64,000 nt of DNA from Jeotgalibaca sp052266715 (GCA_052266715.1 JBQPRB010000010.1); one strand, 5' to 3'. Shown: positions 51,061 to 60,464, counted from the first letter of the stretch. Made by a program: numbers and translations. The notes: generated from the letters alone by a model not told the origin.

Positions 51061-51423
51061 ATGGAGAAGAATCAGTTACTATTTCCTGAATTAGCACGGG
51101 CGGTAAAGTATAAAATCCCAATAGGCGAAAATTTATTCCTACGTCAATGCGCCTCAGGTATAAATCTTTTCCATCTGCCGACTTCATACCGCTATCCTAC
51201 TGGAAATATCGCCGGCTACTTCGTCTGCTTGAATTGGAATGATAAGTATATTGTTTTGGAAAAAGAACGCAAAGAAAAAAATGAATATTTTATTATTGAC
51301 CGTCAAATAGAAAATGTTAAAGGTCCTTATTTCTGGAAGGAATATGAAGATAAATGCAGAGAACTGAATTTAGACTTACCATTAATTCCGGTTTCAGAAT
51401 TGGATTGGGTCATCAATTTTTAA
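51061..51423 (+). CDS. Hypothetical protein, 120 aa
   Basis: From ATG at 51061, after AAAGGTGGTG; a GTG at 51049 overlaps the ribosome site. No family recognised. It looks like a small soluble alpha/beta protein (NLFLRQCASGINLFHLPTSY, GYFVCLNWNDKYIVLEKERK, YFWKEYEDKCREL). Single gene with a cre-like site upstream and a hairpin GCTGAGCA/TGCTCAGC terminator at about 51443-51468. Confidence 0.7.
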   Translation: MEKNQLLFPELARAVKYKIPIGENLFLRQCASGINLFHLPTSYRYPTGNIAGYFVCLNWNDKYIVLEKERKEKNEYFIIDRQIENVKGPYFWKEYEDKCRELNLDLPLIPVSELDWVINF

Positions 51424-51442
51424 ACTTTAATGAGGAAACAAC

Positions 51443-51470
51443 GCTGAGCAGATGCTCAGCGTTGTTTTTT
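51443..51470 (+). terminator. Terminator after the 120-aa gene
   Basis: AACGCTGAGCA/TGCTCAGCGTT stem with loop GA, followed by GTTTTTT. Confidence 0.85.
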
Positions 51471-51510
51471 GCTATAATATATAAAACTACTAAGATTGTG
51501 AGGATGCGAC

Positions 51511-51942
51511 ATGTGGAATACTAAATCATTTGATGCGTTAACTGTTTATGAACTCCATTCAATTTATTATCTGCGGACCCAAGTATTTGTGGTGGAGCAA
51601 GCATGTGCTTATCAAGAAGTTGATGAGCTGGATCTACAGTCCATTCATCTTTTTGACAAGGATATACATGCCTATGCCCGTATTATACCGGATGAAGATG
51701 TTGTTCATATTGGCCGTGTGGTTGTGCATCCAGAATTTCGAAAAAAAGGGTTAAGCCGAAAATTAATGACTGAAGCCATTCGTTTTTGCCAATCATCTTA
51801 CCCTGGCAAAAATATCCATGTGCAAGCTCAAGCCTATTTACAAAAGTTCTATGCTTCCCTGGGCTTTGAACCAGTTTCTGAGGTTTATTTAGAAGATAAC
51901 ATTCCACATCTAGACATGATCAAGAAGGAGGAAAAGAATTGA
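51511..51942 (+). CDS. GNAT-family N-acetyltransferase (ElaA-like)
   Basis: 143 residues. N-terminal ELHSIYYLRTQVFVVEQACAYQEVDELD is typical of ElaA; acetyl-CoA-binding motif A reads IGRVVVHPEFRKKGLSRKLM and is followed by HVQAQAYLQKFYASLGF. Substrate unknown. It overlaps the following small membrane protein gene (TTGA). Confidence 0.9.
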   Translation: MWNTKSFDALTVYELHSIYYLRTQVFVVEQACAYQEVDELDLQSIHLFDKDIHAYARIIPDEDVVHIGRVVVHPEFRKKGLSRKLMTEAIRFCQSSYPGKNIHVQAQAYLQKFYASLGFEPVSEVYLEDNIPHLDMIKKEEKN

Positions 51943-52112
51943 CGAAATATACATTAGCCATCTTGATTTCTTTAATCAGCCTTGGAATCAATTTATGGAT
52001 CATTAAACAACAACGGGCAGGTATTACCATCAACCCAGAGAAAAAACAAAATTTGGAACGTTTGTCTTATGCTTTCATAATAGCAGCAGTATTGGTGTTA
52101 TCTTTTGGTTAA
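51939..52112 (+). CDS. Small two-helix membrane protein, 57 aa
   Basis: TTG start overlapping the elaA-like stop codon, with AAGGAGG ten bases upstream. MTKYTLAILISLISLGINLW, a short basic loop (QQRAGITINPEKKQ), then AFIIAAVLVLSFG. Translation is coupled to the acetyltransferase. No family recognised. Confidence 0.65.
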   Translation: MTKYTLAILISLISLGINLWIIKQQRAGITINPEKKQNLERLSYAFIIAAVLVLSFG

Positions 52113-52119
52113 TAAAATG

Positions 52120-52168
52120 AAATAGGAAAGATACTGGGAAAAGGCGTCCCAGTATCTTTCCTATTTTT
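52120..52168. terminator. Strong terminator after the acetyltransferase operon
   Basis: A 20-bp perfect stem AAATAGGAAAGATACTGGGA with its complement (52147-52166), loop AAAGGCG, then TTAT. Confidence 0.9.
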
Positions 52169-52272
52169 ATATGCATATTTCAAGGCTAAGATATGTGGCA
52201 TATCATTAGGTATTTTCAGTGTAGCTTTGATAAACTTAAATCAAAATGGGGAAACAGATTGGAGGAGAAAAA

Positions 52273-53124
52273 ATGAGATGGAAAGGCAGAAAATCAAGTT
52301 CCAACGTTGAAGACCGTCGTGGCATGAGTGGTGGAATGATCGGTGGTGGAATCGGTGGTATTGGTTTGATTTTTTATCTAATCTTTACGTTACTGGGCGG
52401 GGATCCTTCAATCATTACAGACAATAATAATGCGAATGCACCAGGCCAGAACAATTCGTATACAGGAACGGCTCAGGAAGAGGAACTAGCAGATTTCGTG
52501 GGGGTTGTTTTAGCGGATACAGAAGTTGTGTGGAACCAAGTTTTTACCGAGTATGGTGCTGAATATGAAGAACCAACTTTGGTACTTTTTTCCGACAGTG
52601 TGCAATCTGCTTGTGGGGTCGCCGGGTCTTCTACAGGACCTTTCTATTGTCCTGGGGATCAGAATTTATATATTGATTTGAGCTTCTATGATGAATTGTC
52701 AAAAAAATTCCAGGCTCCAGGAGATTTTGCCATGGCTTATGTAGTGGCTCATGAAGTGGGCCATCATGTACAGACCTTGCTCGGAGTATCGCAACAAGTG
52801 CAAGAATTGCGTGGACAAATGAGTGAGAAAGAGTTTAACTACTACTTAAAACGAATGGAACTCCAGGCTGATTACTACGCGGGTGTTTGGGCACATCATG
52901 TACAAGATTTTGATTACTTGGAAGAAGGAGACATTGAAGAAGCGATGAACGCAGCTTCGGCAGTCGGCGATGACCGAATTCAAAAAGCCGCACAGGGATA
53001 TGTTGTGCCTGATAGCTTTACGCACGGCACATCTGAGCAACGGACGCGCTGGTTTCTTAAAGGTTTTCAAACAGGCGATTTAGAAAATGGCGATACTTTT
53101 AAAGTAAGTGACCAAGATTTATGA
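52273..53124 (+). CDS. YpfJ-family neutral zinc metallopeptidase
   Basis: 283 residues from ATG at 52273, six bases after GGAGGAG; the ATG at 52246 lacks a site. A Gly-rich membrane helix (MIGGGIGGIGLIFYLIFTLLG) near residue 20-45 anchors an extracytoplasmic domain. The zinc motif HExxH is in VVAHEVGHHVQ, with downstream LQADYYAGVWAHH. C-terminal HGTSEQRTRWFLKGF is characteristic. Substrate unknown. Confidence 0.92.
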   Translation: MRWKGRKSSSNVEDRRGMSGGMIGGGIGGIGLIFYLIFTLLGGDPSIITDNNNANAPGQNNSYTGTAQEEELADFVGVVLADTEVVWNQVFTEYGAEYEEPTLVLFSDSVQSACGVAGSSTGPFYCPGDQNLYIDLSFYDELSKKFQAPGDFAMAYVVAHEVGHHVQTLLGVSQQVQELRGQMSEKEFNYYLKRMELQADYYAGVWAHHVQDFDYLEEGDIEEAMNAASAVGDDRIQKAAQGYVVPDSFTHGTSEQRTRWFLKGFQTGDLENGDTFKVSDQDL

Positions 53125-53125
53125 C

Positions 53126-53165
53126 AAAAAAGCGTTAGTACACAGGAGTGTGCTAACGCTTTTTG
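53126..53165. terminator. Bidirectional terminator
   Basis: AAAAAGCGTTAG..CTAACGCTTTTT with inner ACAC/GTGT pairs, between the convergent metallopeptidase and amino-acid transporter operons. Confidence 0.9.
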
Positions 53166-53181
53166 ATTGTCTGAAAGTCGG

Positions 53182-53835
53182 TCATGCCGATTCTTTATTA
53201 TGCCAATAGCGAACCAACAAGGACAATGAGAAACATACTGTAAAATAAGTAAGTCCTAAAAATCCATATAATAAAAATACTTCTACTGACTGGGTAGCGC
53301 GACCCAGTACGACCTGTCCACTTCGCGTTAGTTCCATAATACCCAACCCTGCTAAAAAAGACGTGTCTTTTACGGTCGTTATAACTTGGGACAAAAGCGA
53401 CGGAACAATGCGTCTAAAGGCTTGCGGCAAAATGATATAAATGAGTGTCTGAATAAAAGAAAAACCTTGTGAATAAGCCGCTTCAAATTGGCCTTTTTCT
53501 AGCGCGTTTAATCCTCCTCGTACAATTTCGGCAATAACGGCCGATGTATACAGGAACAAAGCGAATGAGCCTTTTACTGTGACCGTGCTCCCTGGAATCA
53601 AGAAGGCGCACCCTAGCATCCACAACAACAAAGGCGTATTTCGAAAAATTTCGATATAAGCACTGGAAAGTCTACTAAGAACTTTCACTTTGTATTGACG
53701 CAACAAGCCCAGGATAGTTCCAAAAATAATTGAACCCATAATCACAGAAATGGAAATGAGAAACGTGAGCTTCAATCCATCCATCAAAAAGCCTAGGTTA
53801 TCCGGAGAAAATACACGTTGGATGGCTTCAATCAT
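53182..53835 (-). CDS. Polar amino-acid ABC transporter permease (HisM/GlnP family)
   Basis: 217 residues, about five membrane helices. The permease EAA-like loop reads AAYSQGFSFIQTLIYIILPQAFRRIVP and EIFRNTPLLLWMLG is the conserved N-terminal segment. Last gene of a four-gene operon, with ATGA overlap to the second permease. Probably a glutamate/glutamine/aspartate importer under GlnR. Confidence 0.92.
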   Translation of the reverse strand: MIEAIQRVFSPDNLGFLMDGLKLTFLISISVIMGSIIFGTILGLLRQYKVKVLSRLSSAYIEIFRNTPLLLWMLGCAFLIPGSTVTVKGSFALFLYTSAVIAEIVRGGLNALEKGQFEAAYSQGFSFIQTLIYIILPQAFRRIVPSLLSQVITTVKDTSFLAGLGIMELTRSGQVVLGRATQSVEVFLLYGFLGLTYFTVCFSLSLLVRYWHNKESA

Positions 53836-54551
53836 TCAATCACCTCCGGTAAACTGATTGGTGTGACAGTAACTATATCTTTATTTTTCAATTTTTCTTC
53901 ATACATTTTAGCAAACACTGCCAACGGATAGCATAAAGAAAAGTATAAGAGACCGGCTACTAAATAGGCAGGTCCATAGTTCAAGCTTGATGAAGCATAT
54001 GAATCTGCCGAATACATCAAATCAGCTCCGGCTATAATGGCTAATACCGACGTATTCTTGATCAGGTTAACCGCCTGATTGGCAAGCGGTGGTAAGATAA
54101 TTTTAACCGTCTGTGGCAAAATGATGTAGCGCATGGTTTGGATGTAGTCAAATCCTTGTGAATAGGCAGCTTCCGTTTGACCTTTAGGAATAGCAGTGAT
54201 GCCCGCACGGACCACTTCACCGATATAAGCACCATGGTAAAAGCCTACCCCTACCACACCAATTGTAAATTCAGACATAACGAGGCCAGCCATCGCCAGC
54301 CCGTTATACATAAAAAATATCAAAATGACTAAAGGAATATTTTGGAAAAATTCGACATAAATACGAGCGAATACTTTAAGGAAACGATTTTTTGAAGTTG
54401 AAAATAAACCTATCATAACCCCGATTGCCAAGGCCAATACAAGAGCCAAGGCAGCTATCAGTATCGTCCTGAAGAACCCTCCTATAAATTGTTCACTATT
54501 TTCAAAGAGGGCCTCAAAGCGCCAAAATGCAAATGGATTTGAGCTTCTCAT
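53832..54551 (-). CDS. Polar amino-acid ABC transporter permease (HisM/GlnP family)
   Basis: 239 residues, second permease. EFFQNIPLVILIFFMYNG and EAAYSQGFDYIQTMRYIILPQTVKIILP are the hallmark segments. It forms a heterodimer with the permease at 53182-53835. Overlaps the binding-protein gene by 4 bases, so translation is coupled. Confidence 0.92.
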   Translation of the reverse strand: MRSSNPFAFWRFEALFENSEQFIGGFFRTILIAALALVLALAIGVMIGLFSTSKNRFLKVFARIYVEFFQNIPLVILIFFMYNGLAMAGLVMSEFTIGVVGVGFYHGAYIGEVVRAGITAIPKGQTEAAYSQGFDYIQTMRYIILPQTVKIILPPLANQAVNLIKNTSVLAIIAGADLMYSADSYASSSLNYGPAYLVAGLLYFSLCYPLAVFAKMYEEKLKNKDIVTVTPISLPEVIE

Positions 54552-55348
54552 TCACTCAAGCCCCATTCCTCGACCATTGCATCGATTGTACCATCTTCCA
54601 ACCAGCCAGAAATTAAACCATCCAAGTATTCAGCTAATTCTGTATTCGTTTTCTTTGTAACGGCACCATAGTCCTGTGTGCCAAAACGATCAGGCAAAAT
54701 AGTAGTTGAATCATCAACATAACCATTTAGTATGGAACGGTCCACACTGAAAGCATCGATTCGATTTGAATCCAAAGCTGCTTTAATTTCTGGGTAAGTA
54801 GCATACTCCGAATACTTTAAAGAAATACCATATGGTTCTGCTTCCGTATCAATCAGGCCAGAAGTTGTCGCACTTTGTGCTACCCCAATGGTCGCCCCAT
54901 CCATATCCGCCAGGCTTTCATAACCTTTATCCTTTTTAACCAGGATTCCAACAGCATCTTGGAAATAAGGCTCAGTAAAGTTATAGGTTTCTTTTCGTTC
55001 ATCCGTAATTGTGAAAGTTGAGATCAACATATCGACTTCGCCATTGTCCACGAGAGGGCCACGTGTTTTTGCTGTAACGGGCGTAAAATCCACTGCTTCT
55101 GGGTCACCCAGAATTTCTTCCGCAACCTTCTTGGCCAAATCAATTTCGAAGCCTTCGATTTCATTGGTGCTTGTATTACGTAACCCAAAGTTCGGAACAT
55201 CTTCTTTTACCCCAACACGTAAAACGCCCGCTTCCTTGATAGAATCAACGGTGGTTTGACTAGAAGAATCCGCCGTCGTTTCTCCGGAACAAGCTGCTAA
55301 GGTAAACGTTGTTAATAATAGTAGACCTTTCAATAAATGCTTTTTCAT
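54548..55348 (-). CDS. Amino-acid ABC transporter substrate-binding lipoprotein
   Basis: 266 residues. Signal peptide with lipobox LAAC (Cys about 20). Solute-binding family 3 features: GVLRVGVKEDVPNFG, EIEGFEIDLAKKVAEEI, LISTFTITDERKETYNFTEP and YFQDAVGILVKK. Ligand residues fit acidic amino acids or glutamine. Encoded between the ATPase and permease genes. Confidence 0.93.
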   Translation of the reverse strand: MKKHLLKGLLLLTTFTLAACSGETTADSSSQTTVDSIKEAGVLRVGVKEDVPNFGLRNTSTNEIEGFEIDLAKKVAEEILGDPEAVDFTPVTAKTRGPLVDNGEVDMLISTFTITDERKETYNFTEPYFQDAVGILVKKDKGYESLADMDGATIGVAQSATTSGLIDTEAEPYGISLKYSEYATYPEIKAALDSNRIDAFSVDRSILNGYVDDSTTILPDRFGTQDYGAVTKKTNTELAEYLDGLISGWLEDGTIDAMVEEWGLSE

Positions 55349-55376
55349 AATATTTCCTCCTTGGATAGCTGATTTT

Positions 55377-56099
55377 TCAGCGTAATATTTTACTTAAAAA
55401 TGCCTTTGTTCTTTCATTAGTAGGATTATCGAAGAAATGTTGTGGAGAACCCTCTTCCAAAATCTGACCTTGATCCATGAAGACGACCCGATCGGCTACC
55501 TCTCGTGCAAATCCCATTTCATGTGTTACGACAATCATTGTGATATTCAAATCGGATAACTTGATCATCACATCCAACACCTCCTGAACCGTTTCCGGAT
55601 CCAAGGCAGAAGTTGGTTCATCAAATAAGAATATTTTCTTTTCGGAACAGAGTGCTCGCGCAATGGCGACCCGTTGTTGCTGTCCGCCAGAAAGAGTGGA
55701 CGGATAAACATGGGCTTTTTCACTCAAACCAACGACGTTCAGATAATGATGTGCTAGTTCTTCAGCGTCCTGTCGTGATTTCTTTTGTAGTTTAATCGGG
55801 CCCAACGTTAGGTTTTCTAACACCGTCATATGCGGGTATAAGTTAAATTGTTGGAATACCATCGCGGACGATTCTCTTACAATATCTAATTTGTTTTTTG
55901 TTGTTAGTTGTTTACCTTCAATATAAACGGCCCCGCTAGTAGGTTCTTCCAAAAAATTGACACAGCGAACCGTTGTGCTTTTCCCTGACCCTGAAGGTCC
56001 GATAATGACAAGTTTCTCACCTTCTTGGACAGTAAGGTTCACATCTTTCAAAACATGATGTTCGCCAAAATATTTATTGATGTTTTCCAGTTTAATCAT
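55377..56099 (-). CDS. Polar amino-acid ABC transporter ATPase (GlnQ-like)
   Basis: 240 residues from ATG at 56099 (GAGAGGTGATG upstream; the longer frame to 56174 has no site). Walker A GPSGSGKSTTVR, Q-loop FQQFNLYPHMTV, signature LSGGQQQRVAIARA, Walker B IFLFDEPTSALDPE, switch His THEMGFAREV. First gene of the operon, and a GlnR box lies 70 bases upstream. Confidence 0.94.
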   Translation of the reverse strand: MIKLENINKYFGEHHVLKDVNLTVQEGEKLVIIGPSGSGKSTTVRCVNFLEEPTSGAVYIEGKQLTTKNKLDIVRESSAMVFQQFNLYPHMTVLENLTLGPIKLQKKSRQDAEELAHHYLNVVGLSEKAHVYPSTLSGGQQQRVAIARALCSEKKIFLFDEPTSALDPETVQEVLDVMIKLSDLNITMIVVTHEMGFAREVADRVVFMDQGQILEEGSPQHFFDNPTNERTKAFLSKILR

Positions 56100-56168
56100 A
56101 AAAGCATCACCTCTCGACAGATTATAAAACGATGAAAATAAACGGGCAAATATTTCATTACATTTTAA

Positions 56169-56185
56169 TGTCATATTTTATAACA
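56169..56185. promoter_or_regulatory. GlnR box upstream of the amino-acid ABC operon
   Basis: TGTCATATTTTATAACA fits the GlnR/TnrA consensus TGTNA-N7-TNACA exactly. Confidence 0.75.
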
Positions 56186-56245
56186 TCATTTCTCGAAAAA
56201 ACTGTTTTAAAAACAAAGCAACCGTTTTCAAATAGAGACAAAAAA

Positions 56246-56281
56246 ATTCCCTCACCATTTAAATGATGAGGGAATTTTTTT
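56246..56281 (-). terminator. Terminator after glnA
   Basis: The minus-strand AAATTCCCTCATCATTT stem with its near-perfect complement is followed by a run of seven T. It starts at the glnA stop. Confidence 0.9.
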
Positions 56282-57614
56282 AGTAAGCACGCAAATATTG
56301 ACTGACTTCCCAGTCGGTAACTTGGCTTATGTAGGTCGCAACTTCGATTTCTTTCGCTTCGATAAAGCTACGACTGATATGCTCTCCTAAGGAATCTAGA
56401 ATAAGCGGATCTTTTTTCAACTCCTCAACAGCATCTCCTAAATTCTTAGGTAAATCATAAATACCGTTATCGTGACGGTCTTGCGCATCCATCACATAGA
56501 TATTGCGATCGATCGGTGCTGGAACATCTAAGTCATTGATAATCCCATCCAGTCCGGCAGCTATCAGAGTAGCCAGTGCCAAGTAAGGGTTTGTGGACGG
56601 GTCCACACTACGCAACTCAACTCGTGTGGATAGGCCACGGGAAGCAGGGATACGAATCAATGGTGACCGGTTTTGTGTACTCCAAGCAATATAGACAGGT
56701 GCTTCAAAGCCCGGTACCAAACGTTTATAGGAATTAATTATAGGATTGCAGATAGCAGTATACGCTTTCGCGTGATGCAATAAACCTGCGATAAATTTAT
56801 AAGCTGTTTCACTCAAGCCGCTTTCACTTTCAGGGTCAAAGAATGCATTTCCTTCTGGAGTGAAGAGAGACATGTTACAGTGCATTCCTGATCCATTAAT
56901 GCCATAAACAGGTTTTGGCATAAATGTCGCATGCAGACCATGTTTGCGTGCTACCGTTTTAACAATAAGTTTAAAAGTTTGAATGTTATCACACGCTTCA
57001 ATAGCATTTGAATATTTCCAATCAATTTCATGTTGTCCCGGCGCTACTTCATGGTGGCTCGCTTCAATCTCAAAACCAAGGGCTTCTAATTCCAAAACGA
57101 TTTCACGGCGACAGTTTTCGCCTAAATCCGTTGGAGCAAGGTCAAAGTAGCCACCCTCGTCATTCAAATCGAATGTTGGTTTACCAAATTCATCCATTTT
57201 GAATAAAAAGAACTCTGGTTCTGGCCCTAGATTAAATTCTGTAAAGCCCAATTTTTCCATTTTACTTAAAACACGTTTCAAATTACTGCGAGGATCTCCC
57301 GCAAACGGTGTACCATCGGGTTTATATACATCACAAATTAAGCGTGCAATTTTTCCTTGCTCAGCATCCCACGGGAAAATAAGCCAAGTATCCAAATCAG
57401 GGTATAAGTACATGTCGCTTTCTTCAATACGCACAAAACCTTCTATCGATGAACCATCAAACATCATTTTGTTATCCAATACTTTACTTAATTGGCTAAT
57501 AGGAACTTCCACATTTTTGATTGTTCCTAAAATATCAGTAAACATTAAACGTAAGTAGCGAACATCTTCTTCCTTGGCTATTCTGACGATATCTTCACGC
57601 ATAAATTTTGGCAT
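56280..57614 (-). CDS. glnA: Glutamine synthetase, type I
   Basis: 444 residues, the GSI-alpha length. Metal and substrate motifs: MFDGSSIEGF, GPEPEFFLF, VAPGQHEIDWKYS, NGSGMHCNMSLF and NRSPLIRIP. Feedback-inhibited glutamine synthetase of low-GC Gram-positives also modulates GlnR. It follows glnR by 19 bases in the classic glnRA operon. Confidence 0.97.
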   Translation of the reverse strand: MPKFMREDIVRIAKEEDVRYLRLMFTDILGTIKNVEVPISQLSKVLDNKMMFDGSSIEGFVRIEESDMYLYPDLDTWLIFPWDAEQGKIARLICDVYKPDGTPFAGDPRSNLKRVLSKMEKLGFTEFNLGPEPEFFLFKMDEFGKPTFDLNDEGGYFDLAPTDLGENCRREIVLELEALGFEIEASHHEVAPGQHEIDWKYSNAIEACDNIQTFKLIVKTVARKHGLHATFMPKPVYGINGSGMHCNMSLFTPEGNAFFDPESESGLSETAYKFIAGLLHHAKAYTAICNPIINSYKRLVPGFEAPVYIAWSTQNRSPLIRIPASRGLSTRVELRSVDPSTNPYLALATLIAAGLDGIINDLDVPAPIDRNIYVMDAQDRHDNGIYDLPKNLGDAVEELKKDPLILDSLGEHISRSFIEAKEIEVATYISQVTDWEVSQYLRAY

Positions 57615-57633
57615 ACATATTCCCTCTTTTTAT

Positions 57634-58017
57634 TTACAGATTTTTGTTCCAATTATTCAAATCATTCGGGTTAAAACTACTTGTATTCAGTAACTCTTTA
57701 TATAGAATACGTCGCACATCATCATCAGTAAGATGTTGCTCGCGCTTCTCTTGTGGTTTTTTCGTTTTCTGGTTTTTTTCTTCATATATTCGGCGGATGG
57801 CTGTCATATTCAATCCTTCTGCCAAATAATCCTTTATTTCCAAGAGACGATCTACATTGTTTAATGAATACATTCTACGATTCGTTTCTGTTCTTTGGGG
57901 TTCGACCAATCGTTGTTCTTCATAATACCGAATTTGGCGAGCCGTCAAATCGGTCAACTTCATGACGGTGCCAATTGTAAAAACCGCCATGGAACGACGC
58001 AACTCTTTTTCTTTCAT
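57634..58017 (-). CDS. glnR: Nitrogen repressor GlnR (MerR family)
   Basis: 127 residues from ATG at 58017. MerR-type DNA-binding domain: FTIGTVMKLTDLTARQIRYY, EEQRLVEPQRTETNRRMYSL, and NVDRLLEIKDYLAEGLNMTA. The C-terminal tail (DDDVRRILYKELL) senses glutamine synthetase. A GlnR box lies 120 bases upstream (58137-58153). Confidence 0.95.
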   Translation of the reverse strand: MKEKELRRSMAVFTIGTVMKLTDLTARQIRYYEEQRLVEPQRTETNRRMYSLNNVDRLLEIKDYLAEGLNMTAIRRIYEEKNQKTKKPQEKREQHLTDDDVRRILYKELLNTSSFNPNDLNNWNKNL

Positions 58018-58136
58018 TTCACCACGCCTTTGCTTGAAAATAATCATAGTTAGTTGCCCGAATATCGATTAATTGATTGAACACGATAAAGAATAAAACA
58101 TTCTTGTTCAGGCGTCAAAATTTTTCTCACATTCTA

Positions 58137-58153
58137 TGTTATGTTTTCTAACA
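58137..58153. promoter_or_regulatory. GlnR box upstream of glnRA
   Basis: TGTTATGTTTTCTAACA fits TGTNA-N7-TNACA. It lies between glnR (minus) and the divergent permease gene (plus), so it may control both. Confidence 0.75.
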
Positions 58154-58271
58154 TACTCCTAAAAATTAAATATTACAAGTGTTTTTTAAATGTTCTTGAA
58201 ATTAACATTTAAAGAGCTAGTTGTAGTATAATCATTAAGCAAATTACTACGTTTAACGAAGGAGCTTTTGA

Positions 58272-59579
58272 TTGGATTCAGAAAATAAACATTATGGACT
58301 TGGAACTGCTATTTCGATGATAGTTGGCATTCTCGTTGGGTCAGGGATCTTTTTCAAAGCCGATGATATCCTTGGGTTCACAGGTGGTAACGTTGGTTTA
58401 AGTGTTTTGGTATTTGGAATTGGCGCGTTTTGTGTAATTTTTGGAAACATCACCTTATCGCAACTTGCTGCCCGAACAGACCGCAGGGGTGGGGTTCTCG
58501 CTTACTTTGAAGAATTTATTTCCGATAAAGCTGCGGCTGGTTTTGGGTGGTTTCAAATATTTGCCTACTATCCTTCCATTTCGGTTGTCGTCAGTTGGGT
58601 GGCTGGTATCTATACGACTATGCTGTTTGGTCTGCCAAATAATTTAGAATTGCAAACTCTGATTGCTCTTGGCTATCTCATTTTCTTTTTCGCCTTAAAT
58701 TATTTTTCCCTAAAAATGGGTGGTCGTTTCCAAAATATTTCAACCATCATGAAATTAATTCCCTTGATTGGAATTGGTCTTGTCGGTGTTTTTTGGAAAG
58801 CCCCTGTTCCAGTCACAAGCGAAACCTTGATTGTTCCGCTTGATCAAGTCGGATGGGGTTGGTTAGCCGCTTTACCAGCAACAGCCTTTTCTTTCGACGG
58901 TTGGGTCGTGGCTACAAGCATCACGCATGAGGTCAAAGACGCCAAGCGTAACATGCCCATTGCTTTAACTGTCGGACCCTTGATTGTATTAGGTGTTTAT
59001 CTAGCTTATTTCCTTGGCATGGTTGCCATTGTTGGGCCCGAATACATCCTCCAACATAGAGATAATACAATTTATGAAATAGGGCAAATCTTATTCGGTG
59101 AACAAGGTGGCACGCTCATTCTTTCCTTTATTTTGATTGCTGTTTTGGGAGTCGTCAACGGTCTAGTGCTAGGCGTTTTACGTATGCCCCAGTCCATGGC
59201 CACAAAAGGAATGCTGCCAAAGAGTGATAAAATTAAAGTAATCAATGACAAAACACAACTTTCGCCTTCCGCAGCAGTTTTATCCATCACTATTTCAGTT
59301 GGTTGGATGGTTATCCATTATTTGACTCAAAAACTTGGCGTTTTATCTGGAGGAGACGTAAGTGAAATTGCGATTGTCTTCAGCTATATCACCTACATCT
59401 GGCTCTATATGAAAGTATTCCAATTGAGCAAAAATAAGATCATTCCGCTTTTAGGAATTTTGGGTTCAATAATTATTGTGACGGGTGGGGTTGTTTCCAA
59501 TCCAACTTTCGTTCCACTGTTTCTGATTGCTTGTTCAATTATTTTTTATAGTGGTTATACTTATATGAAAAAAGCTTAG
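58272..59579 (+). CDS. APC-family amino-acid permease
   Basis: 435 residues, TTG start seven bases after GAAGGAG. About twelve membrane helices. The APC signature GTAISMIVGILVGSGIFFKADDI opens the protein, and FSFDGWVVATSITHEVKDAK is the typical helix VI-loop segment. Substrate unknown, probably an amino acid; divergent from glnR and close to its GlnR box. Confidence 0.9.
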   Translation: MDSENKHYGLGTAISMIVGILVGSGIFFKADDILGFTGGNVGLSVLVFGIGAFCVIFGNITLSQLAARTDRRGGVLAYFEEFISDKAAAGFGWFQIFAYYPSISVVVSWVAGIYTTMLFGLPNNLELQTLIALGYLIFFFALNYFSLKMGGRFQNISTIMKLIPLIGIGLVGVFWKAPVPVTSETLIVPLDQVGWGWLAALPATAFSFDGWVVATSITHEVKDAKRNMPIALTVGPLIVLGVYLAYFLGMVAIVGPEYILQHRDNTIYEIGQILFGEQGGTLILSFILIAVLGVVNGLVLGVLRMPQSMATKGMLPKSDKIKVINDKTQLSPSAAVLSITISVGWMVIHYLTQKLGVLSGGDVSEIAIVFSYITYIWLYMKVFQLSKNKIIPLLGILGSIIIVTGGVVSNPTFVPLFLIACSIIFYSGYTYMKKA

Positions 59580-59608
59580 ACAGCGCTTCTGCGCTGTTTT
59601 TTTTTTGC
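59579..59608 (+). terminator. Terminator after the permease gene
   Basis: ACAGCGC/GCGCTGT stem followed by nine T. Confidence 0.9.
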
Positions 59609-59649
59609 TGTGGTGCTATACTCTAGAAAAGACTTAAAGGAGGTTCACC

Positions 59650-60429
59650 ATGTGCTTGATTACCTTTCGCTATGGGCAACATAAGCGTTACAAATTGATT
59701 CTTGCCGCCAATCGCGATGAATCCTATAATCGGCCAACAGTAGGCGCTGACTATTGGCCAGAGTACCCCAGCTTACTTGCGGGTAAAGATCTTGAAGCAA
59801 ATGGTACCTGGTTTGGTATTACCAAACAAGGAAAAGTTGCGGCTATTACAAACTGCCATGGTGAGGAATTTACTGAACCGGAAAAAAACAAGCAGTCACG
59901 CGGTCAAATCTTGATTGATTATTTATCAAAGAATCAAGACCCGGTAAAATTTATTAAGCAATTAATAGCCACTAAAGATGATTACCAACCTTTCAATGTG
60001 TTACTGGGTTCTGTTGATATACTTTATCACTATAACTCCAAGGATAACCATTACACTAAACTTGATGCTGGAACCCATAGTCTGAGTAACGCAACTCTCA
60101 ATACACCCTGGCCTAAAGTTAATAATACACGGCAACAGCTTGATGTTATTATCCAAACGGATCATGACTACATTCAAGATTTGTTTACGATGATGATGGA
60201 CCAAACCCCTGCTCCCGATAGTGACCTTCCCGAGGCTCCGTTACCGCTGGAAATCCGACGAAAAGCTTCCGCTAATTTTATCAAAACTGAACACTTCGGA
60301 ACCAAATCCACTACCCTTTTACTGGTTGACTGGCACAATAATGTTACTTATATAGAAAGAAATTATTTTTCAGAGGGGAACCATGAAGACCGCATCTTTA
60401 ACTTTCAAATCACTAAAAAAAGCAACTAG
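59650..60429 (+). CDS. NRDE-domain (TANGO2-like) protein
   Basis: 259 residues. Begins with MCLITFRYGQHKRYKLILAA followed by the NRDE motif (ANRDESYNRPT), and Cys2 would be the exposed N-terminal nucleophile. GTWFGITKQGKVAAITN and SRGQILIDYLS are conserved. Function is not well established, possibly haem or lipid handling by analogy with TANGO2. AAGGAGG precedes the ATG. Confidence 0.9.
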   Translation: MCLITFRYGQHKRYKLILAANRDESYNRPTVGADYWPEYPSLLAGKDLEANGTWFGITKQGKVAAITNCHGEEFTEPEKNKQSRGQILIDYLSKNQDPVKFIKQLIATKDDYQPFNVLLGSVDILYHYNSKDNHYTKLDAGTHSLSNATLNTPWPKVNNTRQQLDVIIQTDHDYIQDLFTMMMDQTPAPDSDLPEAPLPLEIRRKASANFIKTEHFGTKSTTLLLVDWHNNVTYIERNYFSEGNHEDRIFNFQITKKSN

Positions 60430-60463
60430 CAGGCAAATTTTGCCACTAGTTGCTTTTAAATTT
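60415..60463. terminator. Bidirectional terminator
   Basis: AAAAAGCAACTAG and CTAGTTGCTTTT arms with an inner GGCAAAATTTTGCC-like stem lie between the convergent NRDE and PFL-family genes. Confidence 0.85.
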
Positions 60464-60464
60464 A

